Notes: a model not told the origin generated them from the letters alone. Positions 52,919 through 62,742 are shown, counted from the first letter of the stretch. The stretch: 64,000 nucleotides of DNA from Pedobacter yulinensis (GCF_003029735.1 NZ_KZ686269.1:186001-250000); one strand, 5' to 3'. A program made the numbers and translations.

Positions 52919-53977
52919 ATGAAAAAACGAGCTGAAAATACCACCGGCATCAGAGAGATTGCAAAACGTGCCAATGTTTCTATTGGTACTGTTGACCGCG
53001 TCATCAATAACAGGCCGGGTGTTTCGGCAAAAACCAAGGAAACGATCCAAAAGATTATTGAAGAGCTTGACTACCAGCCAAACATCATGGCGCGTATGCT
53101 CGCCTCAAAAAAGGTGATCAGGATTGCTGCTTTAATCCCATCTGTATCCAATGAGACCGGCTACTGGAACGCCCCTTTAAAGGGGATCAACGAGGCCGCC
53201 TCCGAGATCAGGAACTTTGGGGTGGTTGTAGACAATTATTTCTTTGACCAGAATGCGAAACAGACTTTTACAGACCAGGCAGACAATATTCTTAAACAAA
53301 ACTACGACGGACTGCTGCTGGCGCCTATGTTTGAAAACGAATCAATCGCTTTCCTTTCACGCTGCCGGCAAAACCATATTCCGTTTGTACTGATCAACTC
53401 AGACCTGGCAGACCAGGCCAACGTGGCCTATATTGGCCCTGACCTGTTTCAGAGCGGTTACCTGGCGGCACACTTGTCAAAATACCTCATTTCTGCATCA
53501 CAGACCGTACTGGTGGTAAACATATCGAGGGAAATAGACCTTCATCATCACCTGCTTAAAAAAGAAGAAGGCTTCAGGACCAGCTTTGAAAAAGAACATA
53601 CCGGCGTGGCCATCGATAAAGTAGATATCAATGAAACAGATTATGATTCGCTACAAAAAACGCTGAAACGCGTCTTCAAAAAAAATAAGCCCGACCTGGT
53701 TTTTGTAACCAACTCGCGGGTATCTTCAGTAGCCAGATTTTTTGAAGAAAACAAGATCCAGGACGTTAAGCTGATCGGTTACGACTTTCTGGAAGAAAAT
53801 ATCGAATACCTGAAAAAGGGGACAATTGATTTTCTGATCTGTCAGAAACCACAGGAGCAGGGGTACAAAGGTGTCATGTCCATTTACCAGCACCTGCTGC
53901 AGGCTCCTGTAGAAAGTGTGCAGTACATGCCGATCGATATCATTACCAAAGAAAACTACAGCTACTACAAAAATTAA
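52919..53977 (+). CDS. LacI family transcriptional regulator of the polysaccharide locus
   Basis: 352 residues from ATG 52919. The N-terminal LacI helix-turn-helix is GIREIAKRANVSIGTVDRVI followed by the hinge helix NIMARMLASKKV. The periplasmic-binding-protein-like effector domain (about 65-350) is complete (IRIAALIPSVSNETGYW, GLLLAPMFENES, LIGYDFLEENI). It resembles the two-domain sugar-responsive repressors that keep SusC/D loci off until an oligosaccharide binds. Sites CGTGTACGTTAACG around its gene, the GH18 gene and susC are the likely targets. The ligand is unknown. Confidence 0.92.
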   Translation: MKKRAENTTGIREIAKRANVSIGTVDRVINNRPGVSAKTKETIQKIIEELDYQPNIMARMLASKKVIRIAALIPSVSNETGYWNAPLKGINEAASEIRNFGVVVDNYFFDQNAKQTFTDQADNILKQNYDGLLLAPMFENESIAFLSRCRQNHIPFVLINSDLADQANVAYIGPDLFQSGYLAAHLSKYLISASQTVLVVNISREIDLHHHLLKKEEGFRTSFEKEHTGVAIDKVDINETDYDSLQKTLKRVFKKNKPDLVFVTNSRVSSVARFFEENKIQDVKLIGYDFLEENIEYLKKGTIDFLICQKPQEQGYKGVMSIYQHLLQAPVESVQYMPIDIITKENYSYYKN

Positions 53978-54036
53978 CAAAGGCAACGGCAGTTTTTTTC
54001 ACAAAAATTTGCTTTTCAAATATTGTTTAATATATT

Positions 54037-54050
54037 CGTGTACGTTAACG
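54037..54050. promoter_or_regulatory. LacI-family operator candidate 2 of 3
   Basis: Exact 14-mer CGTGTACGTTAACG upstream of susC; 77 bp centre to centre from the next copy, compatible with DNA looping. Confidence 0.7.
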
Positions 54051-54113
54051 GAAGGTGTTCTGAACAAATGCTTCCTGCAGATGAGGGCATGTTCCTTTTT
54101 TTTTAGCAAAAAA

Positions 54114-54127
54114 CGTGTACGTTAACG
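54114..54127. promoter_or_regulatory. LacI-family operator candidate 3 of 3
   Basis: Exact 14-mer CGTGTACGTTAACG, 147 bp before the susC ATG. A partial GTGTACG follows at about 54133. Confidence 0.7.
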
Positions 54128-54180
54128 GTGTTAGTGTACGACCGAATATAAAATATCCCCGTTGTTGAATACAGGTGAAT

Positions 54181-54208
54181 AAGCCAGCTTGCCGGAAATG
54201 CGCTGGCT
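54181..54208. promoter_or_regulatory. Inverted repeat upstream of susC
   Basis: AAGCCAGC/GCTGGCTT arms with a 12-base spacer. A near-consensus TACTTTTA box at 54250-54257 lies between it and the ATG. It may be the LacI gene's terminator (no T tract) or an operator. Confidence 0.35.
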
Positions 54209-54274
54209 TGAGATACCTGTGCTTAAGTTAGCAGAACCAAACCACTACATACTTTTAACCAACAAACGATTGAA

Positions 54275-57200
54275 ATGAAACAAACTTTACAAATGACGCG
54301 GGTTTTTCCCGGTTTCATTTTCCTGCTGCTATTTCTGAGCTTTTCTGCGACCAGCTTTGGGCAAACAGGCTCATTTAATGTAACCGGGATAATTTCCAAT
54401 GAGCATAACTTCGCATTGCCAAATGTAAGCGTGCTCAATAAAAAGACCAAACTGGCGGTCACAACGAATGCCTCAGGCGGCTACTCGATCAGGGCAACTA
54501 ACGGAGACACGATCCAGGTGAGCCTGGTCGGCACTGCGACCCAATTTTTCGTGGCCCGGGATTCCCGAAAACGCGTTGATCTTCGTCTCAGTGAACAGGT
54601 TACCACACTTAATACCGTAGAAGTGCGCACTGCCCTAGGTATCAAGCGAAGTGAGCGGGAGCTGGGTTATGCCGTCACACAGGTTAACGGCGACGATATC
54701 AACAAAGCAAAAGAAACCAATGTCATTAACTCCCTGGCTGGCAAAGTAGCCGGCCTGGTGATCACGAGTACGGCCGGGGGGCCGGCCGGCTCGTCAAGAG
54801 TGGTGCTGCGGGGATCAACAAGTATTACCGGCAACAACCAGCCCCTGTATGTTGTAGATGGAATCCCGATGGACAACTCCAACTACGGCCAGGTGGGAAC
54901 CGATCAGTTTGGCGGCGGCGTAGACATGGGCGACGCGATATCTGCCATCAATCCGGATGACGTCGAATCAATATCTGTACTGAAAGGGCCTGCTGCAACA
55001 GCACTCTACGGAAGTTTAGCCGGCAATGGTGTGATCTTAATCACCACCAAAAAAGGCAGCAACAGCAAAGAGCTGGGGATTGATTTTAACAGTACCAATT
55101 CGATAGAAACGCAGCTAACCCGGTATGATGATGTGCAATACATTTATGGACAGGGCAGAAACCAGTTGCTGCCGGTCGATCAGGCTTCGGCTTTCAATAG
55201 CCTCTTTATTAATTTCGGTCCGCGGCTGGATCCCGGGATCAATCTTGTAGGCTTTGACGGGGTAAGCAGGCCGTATGCACTGGTCAAAGATAATATCCAG
55301 AACTTTTTTCGCACGGGTTCGTCGTTTAACAACACGGTAGCCCTGAGCAGCTCGACAGAAAAGTCGAATTTCAGATTTTCTGCCGCCGATCTGAGGTATC
55401 AGGATATCGTACCAACAAGTGACATCAGGCGAAACACCTACACCTTCTCAGGACGTTCAAAATTCGGCGACAAGTTCTCGGTTGAGGTGCGGGCAACCTA
55501 TATGGACGAAGAAGTGAACAACCGTGCGGGACTGGGCGACTCGCCCTCGAACATTGGTATGAATTTTAACGGTCTGGCCAACAACATAGACCAGGAACTG
55601 TTCAAAACAAATTACAAAACGGCCCAGGGCGATTACCTTGACTGGGGTGGCGGCCAGTTCCGGCTCAATCCGTACTGGGTCATCCAGGAAATGTACAATA
55701 AAACTGACAAGGACCGGCTTACCGGCTCGCTGAATGCTACCTATCAGTTTAGCAAGAGCTTTAGTCTTAATGCGAAAGCTTCTACAGACATTACATTTCT
55801 CGAATATGAAAGTTACAGGCCCCGGTCTACCCCAGGAGCTTTAGGCGGTCAACTTGACCAGGTTAACCAACGGTACACGACCAACCAGACAGAGGTCCTG
55901 GCAAGTTATACGAAGCAGATCGGCAAAGACTTCAATGTATCGGCACGCCTGGGCGGAAGCATCAATAACCGCATCCGCAAAGGCACAACATCCGCGTTCT
56001 CTAACATGATCATCCTGGACGCGATCAGTGCGGGCAGTTACCTCGATAAATCAGTCATTCCGAATGATATACCGCGAACCATCAGGTCGGCCTATGGGCT
56101 GGTAACCGTCGGCTTCAAAAACTACCTGTATTTGGATGCAACGGTAAGGCGTGATCAGTCTTCGACATTGCCTGAAAACAACAATACCTATACTTATCCG
56201 TCGTTGTCCGGCAGCTTTGTATTTACAGATGCTTTCAAGGTAGGCACTAAAATCTTATCGTTCGGCAAATTAAGGGCCTCTGTAGCAGAAGTGGGAAATG
56301 ACACCGACCCGTTCCTGCTGGATTTGTATTATTCACTCAACCAGCTTCCTTTTAACGGATCATTGAACGGCAGGATTTCATCGCGGGTAATCCCCCCGAT
56401 CGATTTAAAGCCGACCAGGACCAGGTCTTTCGAAATCGGTACGAACCTGAAATTTTTCAAAAATAAGATCAATTTCGATGCGGCCTACTACAGTTCGAGA
56501 TCGAGAGATCAGATCAATATTGTGCCTGCTGCGTTCTCATCGGGTTATCCGCAGCAACTGATCAATGCCGGTGTCATTGCAAACCAGGGAATCGAATTGC
56601 TCGTTTCCGCAAGTCCACTGTCTGACAACAGCAAGATCAAGTGGGACCTGAGTGTGAACTTTGCCAGGAACGTGAGCAGAGTTGAATCCTTATCTGAACG
56701 GGTAGGCGAATACCTGTCGCTTTCAGAAGCACGCTGGGCAGGGTTACGCGTGGTTGCCAAACCCGGTGAGCAATACGGGACAATGATGGGCTATGATTTC
56801 ATGCGTGATCCGGATGGTAATGTCATCCTCAACGCTGCCAATCTGCTGCCTATTATTGATCCCAAAATGAAGGTCCTGGGCAAAGGTGTATTTGACTGGA
56901 CCGGAGGTGTAACCAGCCGCGTTTCTTATGGCAACTTCAGTCTGAATGCATCATTCGATGTTAAATACGGGGCCGACCTGTTTTCAATGACCAACCTGTT
57001 TATGCATGCCAGGGGTTCTGCCACGGCGACCCTGGCGGGCAGAGACGAGTGGATTCTTTCTGAAGAAAACCGTTTGGCGGCTAAAAAGACCGCTGCTGAG
57101 TGGGCTGCCGAAGGGAAAGTGGGCGGGTTTGTGCCGCAGGGGGTTATCAATACAGGTACTGCTGCCAACCCGGTGTACACACGGAACACGCGGGCAATGG

Positions 57201-57511
57201 ACCCGTCGCTGTACTGGACAACCTTTGTTACCGATGGTTCCAACATTGCCACGCCCTTTGTTTACAAGGCGACCTATGTCAAGGTAAGGGACCTGACCCT
57301 GATTTACAGTTTACCACAGGCGCTGAACAAAAGACTCGGCTTGAAAGCGTCTTCAATAGGCCTCGTAGCCAGAAACCCGTTCATCATTTACAAGGATGTA
57401 CCCAACGTGGACCCTGATTCAAATTACAACAACAGCAATGGCCAGGGGCTGGAGTACGGTTCACTTCCCAGCCGGAGAGGCTGGGGCTTTAACCTGAATG
57501 TGAAATTTTAA
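54275..57511 (+). CDS. susC: SusC/RagA family TonB-linked outer membrane protein
   Basis: 1078 residues; imports oligosaccharides across the outer membrane as part of a SusCD pair. Signal peptide (cleaved after about residue 30, SFSATSFGQ), carboxypeptidase-regulatory-like domain (about 35-105), plug domain with GLVITSTAGGPAGSSRVVLR, GNNQPLYVVDGIPMD and the closing ATALYGSLAGNGVILITTKK, then the 22-strand barrel to a C-terminal Phe (NLNVKF). No N-terminal STN domain, so no direct anti-sigma coupling; regulation is instead by the LacI gene. susD follows after 2 bp. Confidence 0.95.
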   Translation: MKQTLQMTRVFPGFIFLLLFLSFSATSFGQTGSFNVTGIISNEHNFALPNVSVLNKKTKLAVTTNASGGYSIRATNGDTIQVSLVGTATQFFVARDSRKRVDLRLSEQVTTLNTVEVRTALGIKRSERELGYAVTQVNGDDINKAKETNVINSLAGKVAGLVITSTAGGPAGSSRVVLRGSTSITGNNQPLYVVDGIPMDNSNYGQVGTDQFGGGVDMGDAISAINPDDVESISVLKGPAATALYGSLAGNGVILITTKKGSNSKELGIDFNSTNSIETQLTRYDDVQYIYGQGRNQLLPVDQASAFNSLFINFGPRLDPGINLVGFDGVSRPYALVKDNIQNFFRTGSSFNNTVALSSSTEKSNFRFSAADLRYQDIVPTSDIRRNTYTFSGRSKFGDKFSVEVRATYMDEEVNNRAGLGDSPSNIGMNFNGLANNIDQELFKTNYKTAQGDYLDWGGGQFRLNPYWVIQEMYNKTDKDRLTGSLNATYQFSKSFSLNAKASTDITFLEYESYRPRSTPGALGGQLDQVNQRYTTNQTEVLASYTKQIGKDFNVSARLGGSINNRIRKGTTSAFSNMIILDAISAGSYLDKSVIPNDIPRTIRSAYGLVTVGFKNYLYLDATVRRDQSSTLPENNNTYTYPSLSGSFVFTDAFKVGTKILSFGKLRASVAEVGNDTDPFLLDLYYSLNQLPFNGSLNGRISSRVIPPIDLKPTRTRSFEIGTNLKFFKNKINFDAAYYSSRSRDQINIVPAAFSSGYPQQLINAGVIANQGIELLVSASPLSDNSKIKWDLSVNFARNVSRVESLSERVGEYLSLSEARWAGLRVVAKPGEQYGTMMGYDFMRDPDGNVILNAANLLPIIDPKMKVLGKGVFDWTGGVTSRVSYGNFSLNASFDVKYGADLFSMTNLFMHARGSATATLAGRDEWILSEENRLAAKKTAAEWAAEGKVGGFVPQGVINTGTAANPVYTRNTRAMDPSLYWTTFVTDGSNIATPFVYKATYVKVRDLTLIYSLPQALNKRLGLKASSIGLVARNPFIIYKDVPNVDPDSNYNNSNGQGLEYGSLPSRRGWGFNLNVKF

Positions 57512-57522
57512 AGATGTCGATC

Positions 57523-59109
57523 ATGAAACAAAAAATAACCTATATAGTCCTGCTCGCGGTGATGCTGAATTCGCTGGGATGCAAAAAATTCGGCGACCTG
57601 AATGTAGACTCAACCAGATCTTCCAACCTGGATCCGGCCAGTCAGCTGATGTACACACAGGTGTATTTTTCGGGAGACCTGGGCATACAGGAACGAACAA
57701 ACTACTTTATGCTCATCCCGATGATGCAACAGTTTGCCGGCGCTTTTAACATGAGTTTCGGGGCTGTGTACAAAAAAACGCCTTCTTACTTGTGGCGAAT
57801 GTTCGATGAGAGCTACCAAAATGATGTCGTCAACATTGTCGATGCAGTTGAGCGCAGCAAAGGCGTGGCCAGCCAAACCAACCTCAATGCCATGTGCAGG
57901 ATCATGAAGGTCTATATCTTTGCCCGCCTAACCGACACGTATGGTGATATTCCATATTTTGAGGCCGGGAAAGGTGCTGCCGGCCAGATCCGACCAAAAT
58001 TCGATGCCCAGAAAGACATTTACTACGATTTCTTCAAAGAGCTTGCAGAAGCTTCTGCCCAGTTAGACCCTGCAAAAGACAGGGTTGCTAACGAGTATTT
58101 CTATAAAGGCAACATACCGGCCTGGAAAAAATTCGCCAATTCGCTGCGGCTTCGGCTGGCCGTTCGCCTGTCTAAAAGAGATCCCGAAAAGGCAAAGGCA
58201 GAAATACAGGCAGCCTATGCGGCCGGTGTGTTTACCAGCAATGCAGATATCTGTATGACGAGACATGAGAATGTGCCAAACAGCTTCCAGGATCCCCGCC
58301 CCAACGGCATCTCGGCCGCCTGGAACAGCAAAAACGAAATGGGCCGCGTGGTGAACACCTTTTTAAACGCGCTAACCGCCACGAACGATCCGCGTGTAAA
58401 CCACCTGATCAAATGTTATCGTGAATTTAACCCGGTGGCACCAACCAGGTTTCTTGAAAGAGAAGACATCACGGCGCAGGTCAGGGCAAAAATCGGTTTG
58501 GTAGGCGCCATACCAGGGCGTTACAACTCTGATGATGTATTAAGCACCACCGCCATTACACTGGCAAATGGAACCAGTTATACCCCACGAAGTATAGATC
58601 TTAAGCCGCAACTGAACCACAACCTGCTGAGAAACGATGCGCCGTTTTTTCACATTACCTATGCAGAAGTGGAATTGTTGCTCGCTGACGCGACCCAGCG
58701 TTTCGGCCTGAACCTGGGTGGTACAGCACAGGATCATTATTACAAGGGGGTTGAGGCAGCGATGCAGCAACTTGGTTTGTACCCCGGCGGCCCTGTCGTG
58801 ACCGCGACCGAAATCAACAACTTTAAAACGGCCAATCCGCTGGTTGCGGGCCGCGAGTTGGAACAGATCAATACACAGCTTTGGATTGCCTTGCTGCTAA
58901 ACGGGAACGAAACGTATTCGAACTGGCGCAGAAGCGGATTCCCGGTACTGACCCCTTCGCCTACAACAGAATCGGTGTCACAAACCATCCCGAGAAGGTT
59001 TGAATATCCATTGTCTGAAAAACAGCAAAATACGGCTAACGTTGAAGCTGCGATTAAAATTATAGGCACAGACGACTGGACAAAACGTGTTTGGTGGGAC
59101 CAGGAATAA
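57523..59109 (+). CDS. susD: SusD/RagB family nutrient-binding outer membrane lipoprotein (SusD-like type 2)
   Basis: 528 residues from ATG 57523 (an in-frame ATG at 57514 adds three residues). Lipoprotein signal MKQKITYIVLLAVMLNSLGC, lipobox NSLGC. All-helical TPR-containing lid protein of the SusCD transporter; VKMNKVY-like ICRIMKVYIFARLTDTYGDI-type segment (MKVYIFARLTDTYGDIPYF) and FHITYAEVELLLADA are typical. It belongs to the group that binds its glycan above the SusC barrel. Substrate not predictable from sequence, but neighbours suggest GlcNAc polymers. Confidence 0.93.
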   Translation: MKQKITYIVLLAVMLNSLGCKKFGDLNVDSTRSSNLDPASQLMYTQVYFSGDLGIQERTNYFMLIPMMQQFAGAFNMSFGAVYKKTPSYLWRMFDESYQNDVVNIVDAVERSKGVASQTNLNAMCRIMKVYIFARLTDTYGDIPYFEAGKGAAGQIRPKFDAQKDIYYDFFKELAEASAQLDPAKDRVANEYFYKGNIPAWKKFANSLRLRLAVRLSKRDPEKAKAEIQAAYAAGVFTSNADICMTRHENVPNSFQDPRPNGISAAWNSKNEMGRVVNTFLNALTATNDPRVNHLIKCYREFNPVAPTRFLEREDITAQVRAKIGLVGAIPGRYNSDDVLSTTAITLANGTSYTPRSIDLKPQLNHNLLRNDAPFFHITYAEVELLLADATQRFGLNLGGTAQDHYYKGVEAAMQQLGLYPGGPVVTATEINNFKTANPLVAGRELEQINTQLWIALLLNGNETYSNWRRSGFPVLTPSPTTESVSQTIPRRFEYPLSEKQQNTANVEAAIKIIGTDDWTKRVWWDQE

Positions 59110-59207
59110 TTAACGCTGTACAGGTGGCCACGCCATGTCCCGTAGGGCACCGCCCCGGAACTAAATCGGGATTGGCGCACCACCGCTCAAAACAAATATT
59201 TAAACGG

Positions 59208-60581
59208 ATGAAAAAGATCAGATTGTTCATATGTATATTATTTTCTGCAGCCCTCGTTGCTGGTTGTAAGAAAGATGATGCCGCCAGGCAGGAGAAAGAG
59301 AACGACTACATCCCGAGGATTCTCGGCGGCGATGTTGCGTCTGTATTCCCAACGCCAAACGCAACCCAGGTACTGGAACCGGGCGAAACCATTGCATTTA
59401 ATACGCTGCAGTTTACCCCGTCTGGCAGGGTAGAGGTAGTCTGGAAGGTGAACGATAAACAAGTGGCCACCGGCGAAAAATTTAGCTTCACAGCAACAAT
59501 GGCCGGCGATTACCGAATCAAGGTCGAGGCAAGTTATAACGGAACAACGGTAAGCAGGTTTAAAGATGTATTTGTGCTGGCCGCTGCCGGGACGCCATTT
59601 ACCCCGAAAAGTTATACCAAGGTCGTCATGTCTTATCTGGGAGAGAATGGTGATATTACCAATATGAACTGGAACAACGTAACCCACGTTACCTTTAAGG
59701 CCGGACTGGTAAATGCCGCTGGCATACTGGACGTTTCTAAGGGGGAAACAGGCAGAAAGACCCAGGAAATTGTAACCAAAGCCCACCTTGCCGGTGTACC
59801 GGTTTTACTGGGTGTCAGCGCAACGCTGTCGGCAAATGGCTGGAACGTTTATGACAGCAACCTGTTCGGTTCAGCCCTGAAAAATGTTACGCAACGCGCT
59901 GCACTGGTGCAGGCCGTTAAAGATTACCTGGCCCTGCGCAACATGGACGGTGTCGATATCATGATGGCAGATGTTGGCAATATCGTAGAGGCGACCACAA
60001 CGGCTAACATGGCGGCGACAATCACCTTTATCAACGAGTTGCGCGCTGCTTTAGGCAGTTCGAAAATCATTACCTTAACCGTGCCGGTAAATTATACGCA
60101 TACCAACTATACCGCTGCGGGTTTGGCCAACGTAAACTGGGTGCACGTACGGGCTTTCGAAAGCGGATTAAACACGGGTCCGGGCAGGCCATTGGGCAAC
60201 CCATCCGGTTACGATTATATGGTAACCAGTGCCAATCTCTGGAAGGCCAAGTTACCCCTTAACAAGATTGTGGTGGGCATCCCGGCTATGGGATTAAGGT
60301 ATACCGCTGTTGATGCCAATGGTAACAACTCGAGTTTCACCTCTTTCAACTATATCCCTTATAAGGACATCCTGACCTTATACCCAACTGCGTTTGATAA
60401 GGAAAAAGTGGATTTAACACCCGCGCCGCTGGCCATCTACTTCAACGGCGTTCCACTCGTAACGCAAAAGGCTGGTTTCATCAAAGCGAGCGATTTCCTG
60501 GGCGCCTATATCTGGCAGGGAGACTTTGATGCCGCGGGGAACAGGTCGTTAACACAAGCCGTTTATAACACGCTGAAATAG
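59208..60581 (+). CDS. GH18-like surface glycan-binding lipoprotein, catalytic residues lost
   Basis: 457 residues. Lipobox VAGC near residue 20, then KKDD. An Ig/PKD-like domain (about 45-125; VVWKVNDKQVATGEKFSFTA) precedes a GH18-type barrel (about 130-455; VVMSYLGENGDITNMNW). The position of the DxxDxDxE signature reads MDGVDIMMADV, so the second-last Asp and the catalytic Glu are Met and Ala; hydrolysis is not expected. Location straight after susD is that of SusE/SusF-type surface glycan-binding proteins. Start ATG 59208; the longer frame lacks the signal peptide. Binding is inference. Confidence 0.82.
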   Translation: MKKIRLFICILFSAALVAGCKKDDAARQEKENDYIPRILGGDVASVFPTPNATQVLEPGETIAFNTLQFTPSGRVEVVWKVNDKQVATGEKFSFTATMAGDYRIKVEASYNGTTVSRFKDVFVLAAAGTPFTPKSYTKVVMSYLGENGDITNMNWNNVTHVTFKAGLVNAAGILDVSKGETGRKTQEIVTKAHLAGVPVLLGVSATLSANGWNVYDSNLFGSALKNVTQRAALVQAVKDYLALRNMDGVDIMMADVGNIVEATTTANMAATITFINELRAALGSSKIITLTVPVNYTHTNYTAAGLANVNWVHVRAFESGLNTGPGRPLGNPSGYDYMVTSANLWKAKLPLNKIVVGIPAMGLRYTAVDANGNNSSFTSFNYIPYKDILTLYPTAFDKEKVDLTPAPLAIYFNGVPLVTQKAGFIKASDFLGAYIWQGDFDAAGNRSLTQAVYNTLK

Positions 60582-60644
60582 ACAACTCAGGGTCGGCGCA
60601 TAGCTGGCCGCATTTGAACAGATGACTGCTAAAGTTTTTACACC

Positions 60645-61637
60645 ATGAATTACAGCTACAGCAAAAACCGGATCTCCAGACTTGTTCTCCTGGTTTTCCT
60701 GGTGATGGCCAGTTTTACGCCCGCACAGGCGCAGTTCAAAGTGATCGGGTATATCTGGTCGCGAGCCAACATGGCCCAGGACCTTAAAAAGGTCGATCTG
60801 GAAAAGATCACGCATCTCAACATTGCTTTTATAAATCCCAGCCCTGAAGGCGTATTTAAAGATGTGCCCGGACTAGATACGGTTGTGCAAATCGCCCGTC
60901 AACACAACATCAAAGTATTCTTGTCTTGCGGCGGCGGAAGCAGTCACGCTTATTACGCCCGCTTATTGGAAGATGCGCATCGAAAGACCCTTGTGAACAA
61001 CTTTATTGCAGTGGTCGATAAATATGACCTGGACGGTATTGATGTCGACCTGGAGGGTGATGACATTGATGCGAACTATGAGGCCTTTGTGGTCGGATTG
61101 AAAAAACAACTGAAAAAGCGAAAAAAATTGTTATCCGCCGCCGTAGCCTGGTGGACGAGAGAGCGGATCACCAATGTGGCTTTGGCACAGTTTGACTTTA
61201 TTAATATCATGGCTTACGATAAGACCGGACCCTGGAAACCCGAAATGCCCGGACAACACGCTCCAATATCTTACGCCATGGACCACCTGGATTACTGGCG
61301 ACAGGAACGTGGCATGGATAAGAACAAACTCAATCTCGGACTGCCATTTTACGGGTATGGGTTTGGCGAACTGCCCACAAAAGACCGGTCATTCAGGCAG
61401 TTATCGTGGCTGGATGTACAAGCCAAATACCCGGAGCGCATGGAATACGACGAGATTGTATTGCCGGCCAATGGTGGTACGATCTATTACAACGGGAAAA
61501 AGACGATCAAAGACAAAACACTGTTGGCTACAAAAGATGCAGGGGGCGTCATGATCTGGCAATTGTTATACGACAGCCCAAATGAACACTCGCTGCTCAG
61601 TCTGATTGACCAGACGCACAAACAAGCCATGAAATAA
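60645..61637 (+). CDS. GH18 glycoside hydrolase, secreted, catalytically complete
   Basis: 330 residues. Signal peptide ending TPAQAQ (about residue 29), not a lipoprotein, so periplasmic. GH18 barrel: FKVIGYIWSRAN, VFLSCGGGSSHAYY, catalytic DLDGIDVDLEGDD with the acid Glu, then INIMAYDKTGPW, LGLPFYGYG and GGVMIWQLLYD. Contrasts with its upstream neighbour, which has the same fold but no catalytic acid. Short operon gap of 63 bp on the left and 4 bp before the GH5 gene. Confidence 0.92.
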   Translation: MNYSYSKNRISRLVLLVFLVMASFTPAQAQFKVIGYIWSRANMAQDLKKVDLEKITHLNIAFINPSPEGVFKDVPGLDTVVQIARQHNIKVFLSCGGGSSHAYYARLLEDAHRKTLVNNFIAVVDKYDLDGIDVDLEGDDIDANYEAFVVGLKKQLKKRKKLLSAAVAWWTRERITNVALAQFDFINIMAYDKTGPWKPEMPGQHAPISYAMDHLDYWRQERGMDKNKLNLGLPFYGYGFGELPTKDRSFRQLSWLDVQAKYPERMEYDEIVLPANGGTIYYNGKKTIKDKTLLATKDAGGVMIWQLLYDSPNEHSLLSLIDQTHKQAMK

Positions 61638-61641
61638 AAAT

Positions 61642-62691
61642 ATGCCGATGAAGAAGATCTGTAATTTGTGTTGCCTGGTTTTGCTGGCAACCATGGCATG
61701 CAAGGGTAAACAAACGGTAAGCCTGCAAGAAAATAGGGCCATTGCCGACCAAACTAAGCCGTTCACAGTCAACGGGAGGTTGAAGGTAGTAGGGACCAGC
61801 CTGGTGAACCAACAGGGCCAGCCGATTCAGCTACGGGGCATGAGTACCCATGGGCTCCAATACCGCGGCAATTGTTATAACGACCAATCGCTCGATCTGC
61901 TGATCAACAGCTGGGGCGCCGATGTTTTACGTATTTCGACGTATATCCAGGAGGGGGGCTATGAAACAAAACCTGAATATTTTACGCAATTCGTAGATGA
62001 ATTGGTTGAAAAGTGTTACCAGCGTGGTTCTTACGCACTCATCGACTGGCACATGTTACATCCGGGCGATCCAAACGCAAACACCGCAATGGCCAAAACC
62101 TTTTTTGAGCATGTTTCCAAAAAACATGCATCCAAGGGTAATGTGCTCTACGAAATCTGCAACGAGCCAAACAGCGATAAATACCCCGTTACCTGGGCAT
62201 TGATTAAAAATTATGCGGAACAGCTTATACCGGTCATCCGCAGGAACGATCCCGGATCGGTGATCATTGTGGGTACGCCTGAGTTTGCCTCTCGGCCTGA
62301 TCAGGTAATCGGCAATGCATTGACCGATCAAAATGTCATGTATACCATGCACTTTTATGCCGCCGACAAGAATAAACCTGACCAGGACGCACGCATGCGT
62401 TTTGTTCAAACTGCACTCGATGGCGGAATCCCGGTTTTTGTAACCGAATTTGGTACGCAGGACGGATGGGGTGACGGCGAAAATGATTTCGTCAAGTCGC
62501 AGCAATGGCTCAGGTTTTTGGCAGAAAGGAAAGTTTCCTGGATAAACTGGAATTTTTCAGATAGCCCGCGCAGCGGAGCCGCCTGGAAAACAGGCACCTG
62601 CCCGAACGGCCCATGGACCGAAGATAAGCTTAAAGACGCGGGCAAATGGATCCGGACGCAATTGAGCAGTCCGCCAGATAGCTGGAAATAA
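61642..62691 (+). CDS. GH5 family glycoside hydrolase lipoprotein
   Basis: 349 residues. Lipobox ATMAC near residue 20. TIM barrel with the family GH5 residues: LRGMSTHGLQY, acid/base Glu in YEICNEPNSDKYP, HFYAADK, and nucleophile Glu in VFVTEFGTQDGWG. The closest relatives in general are beta-1,4-endoglucanases of the GH5_2 type; mannanase or glucanase activity on fungal walls would fit the locus, but substrate is inference. Start ATG 61642 or 61648 (MKKICNLCCL). Starts 4 bp after the GH18 stop. Confidence 0.88.
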   Translation: MPMKKICNLCCLVLLATMACKGKQTVSLQENRAIADQTKPFTVNGRLKVVGTSLVNQQGQPIQLRGMSTHGLQYRGNCYNDQSLDLLINSWGADVLRISTYIQEGGYETKPEYFTQFVDELVEKCYQRGSYALIDWHMLHPGDPNANTAMAKTFFEHVSKKHASKGNVLYEICNEPNSDKYPVTWALIKNYAEQLIPVIRRNDPGSVIIVGTPEFASRPDQVIGNALTDQNVMYTMHFYAADKNKPDQDARMRFVQTALDGGIPVFVTEFGTQDGWGDGENDFVKSQQWLRFLAERKVSWINWNFSDSPRSGAAWKTGTCPNGPWTEDKLKDAGKWIRTQLSSPPDSWK

Positions 62692-62742
62692 TAAACCGTT
62701 GGTAACATGACACACAACCCTAAAATAGCAGGAGTGAACAAG

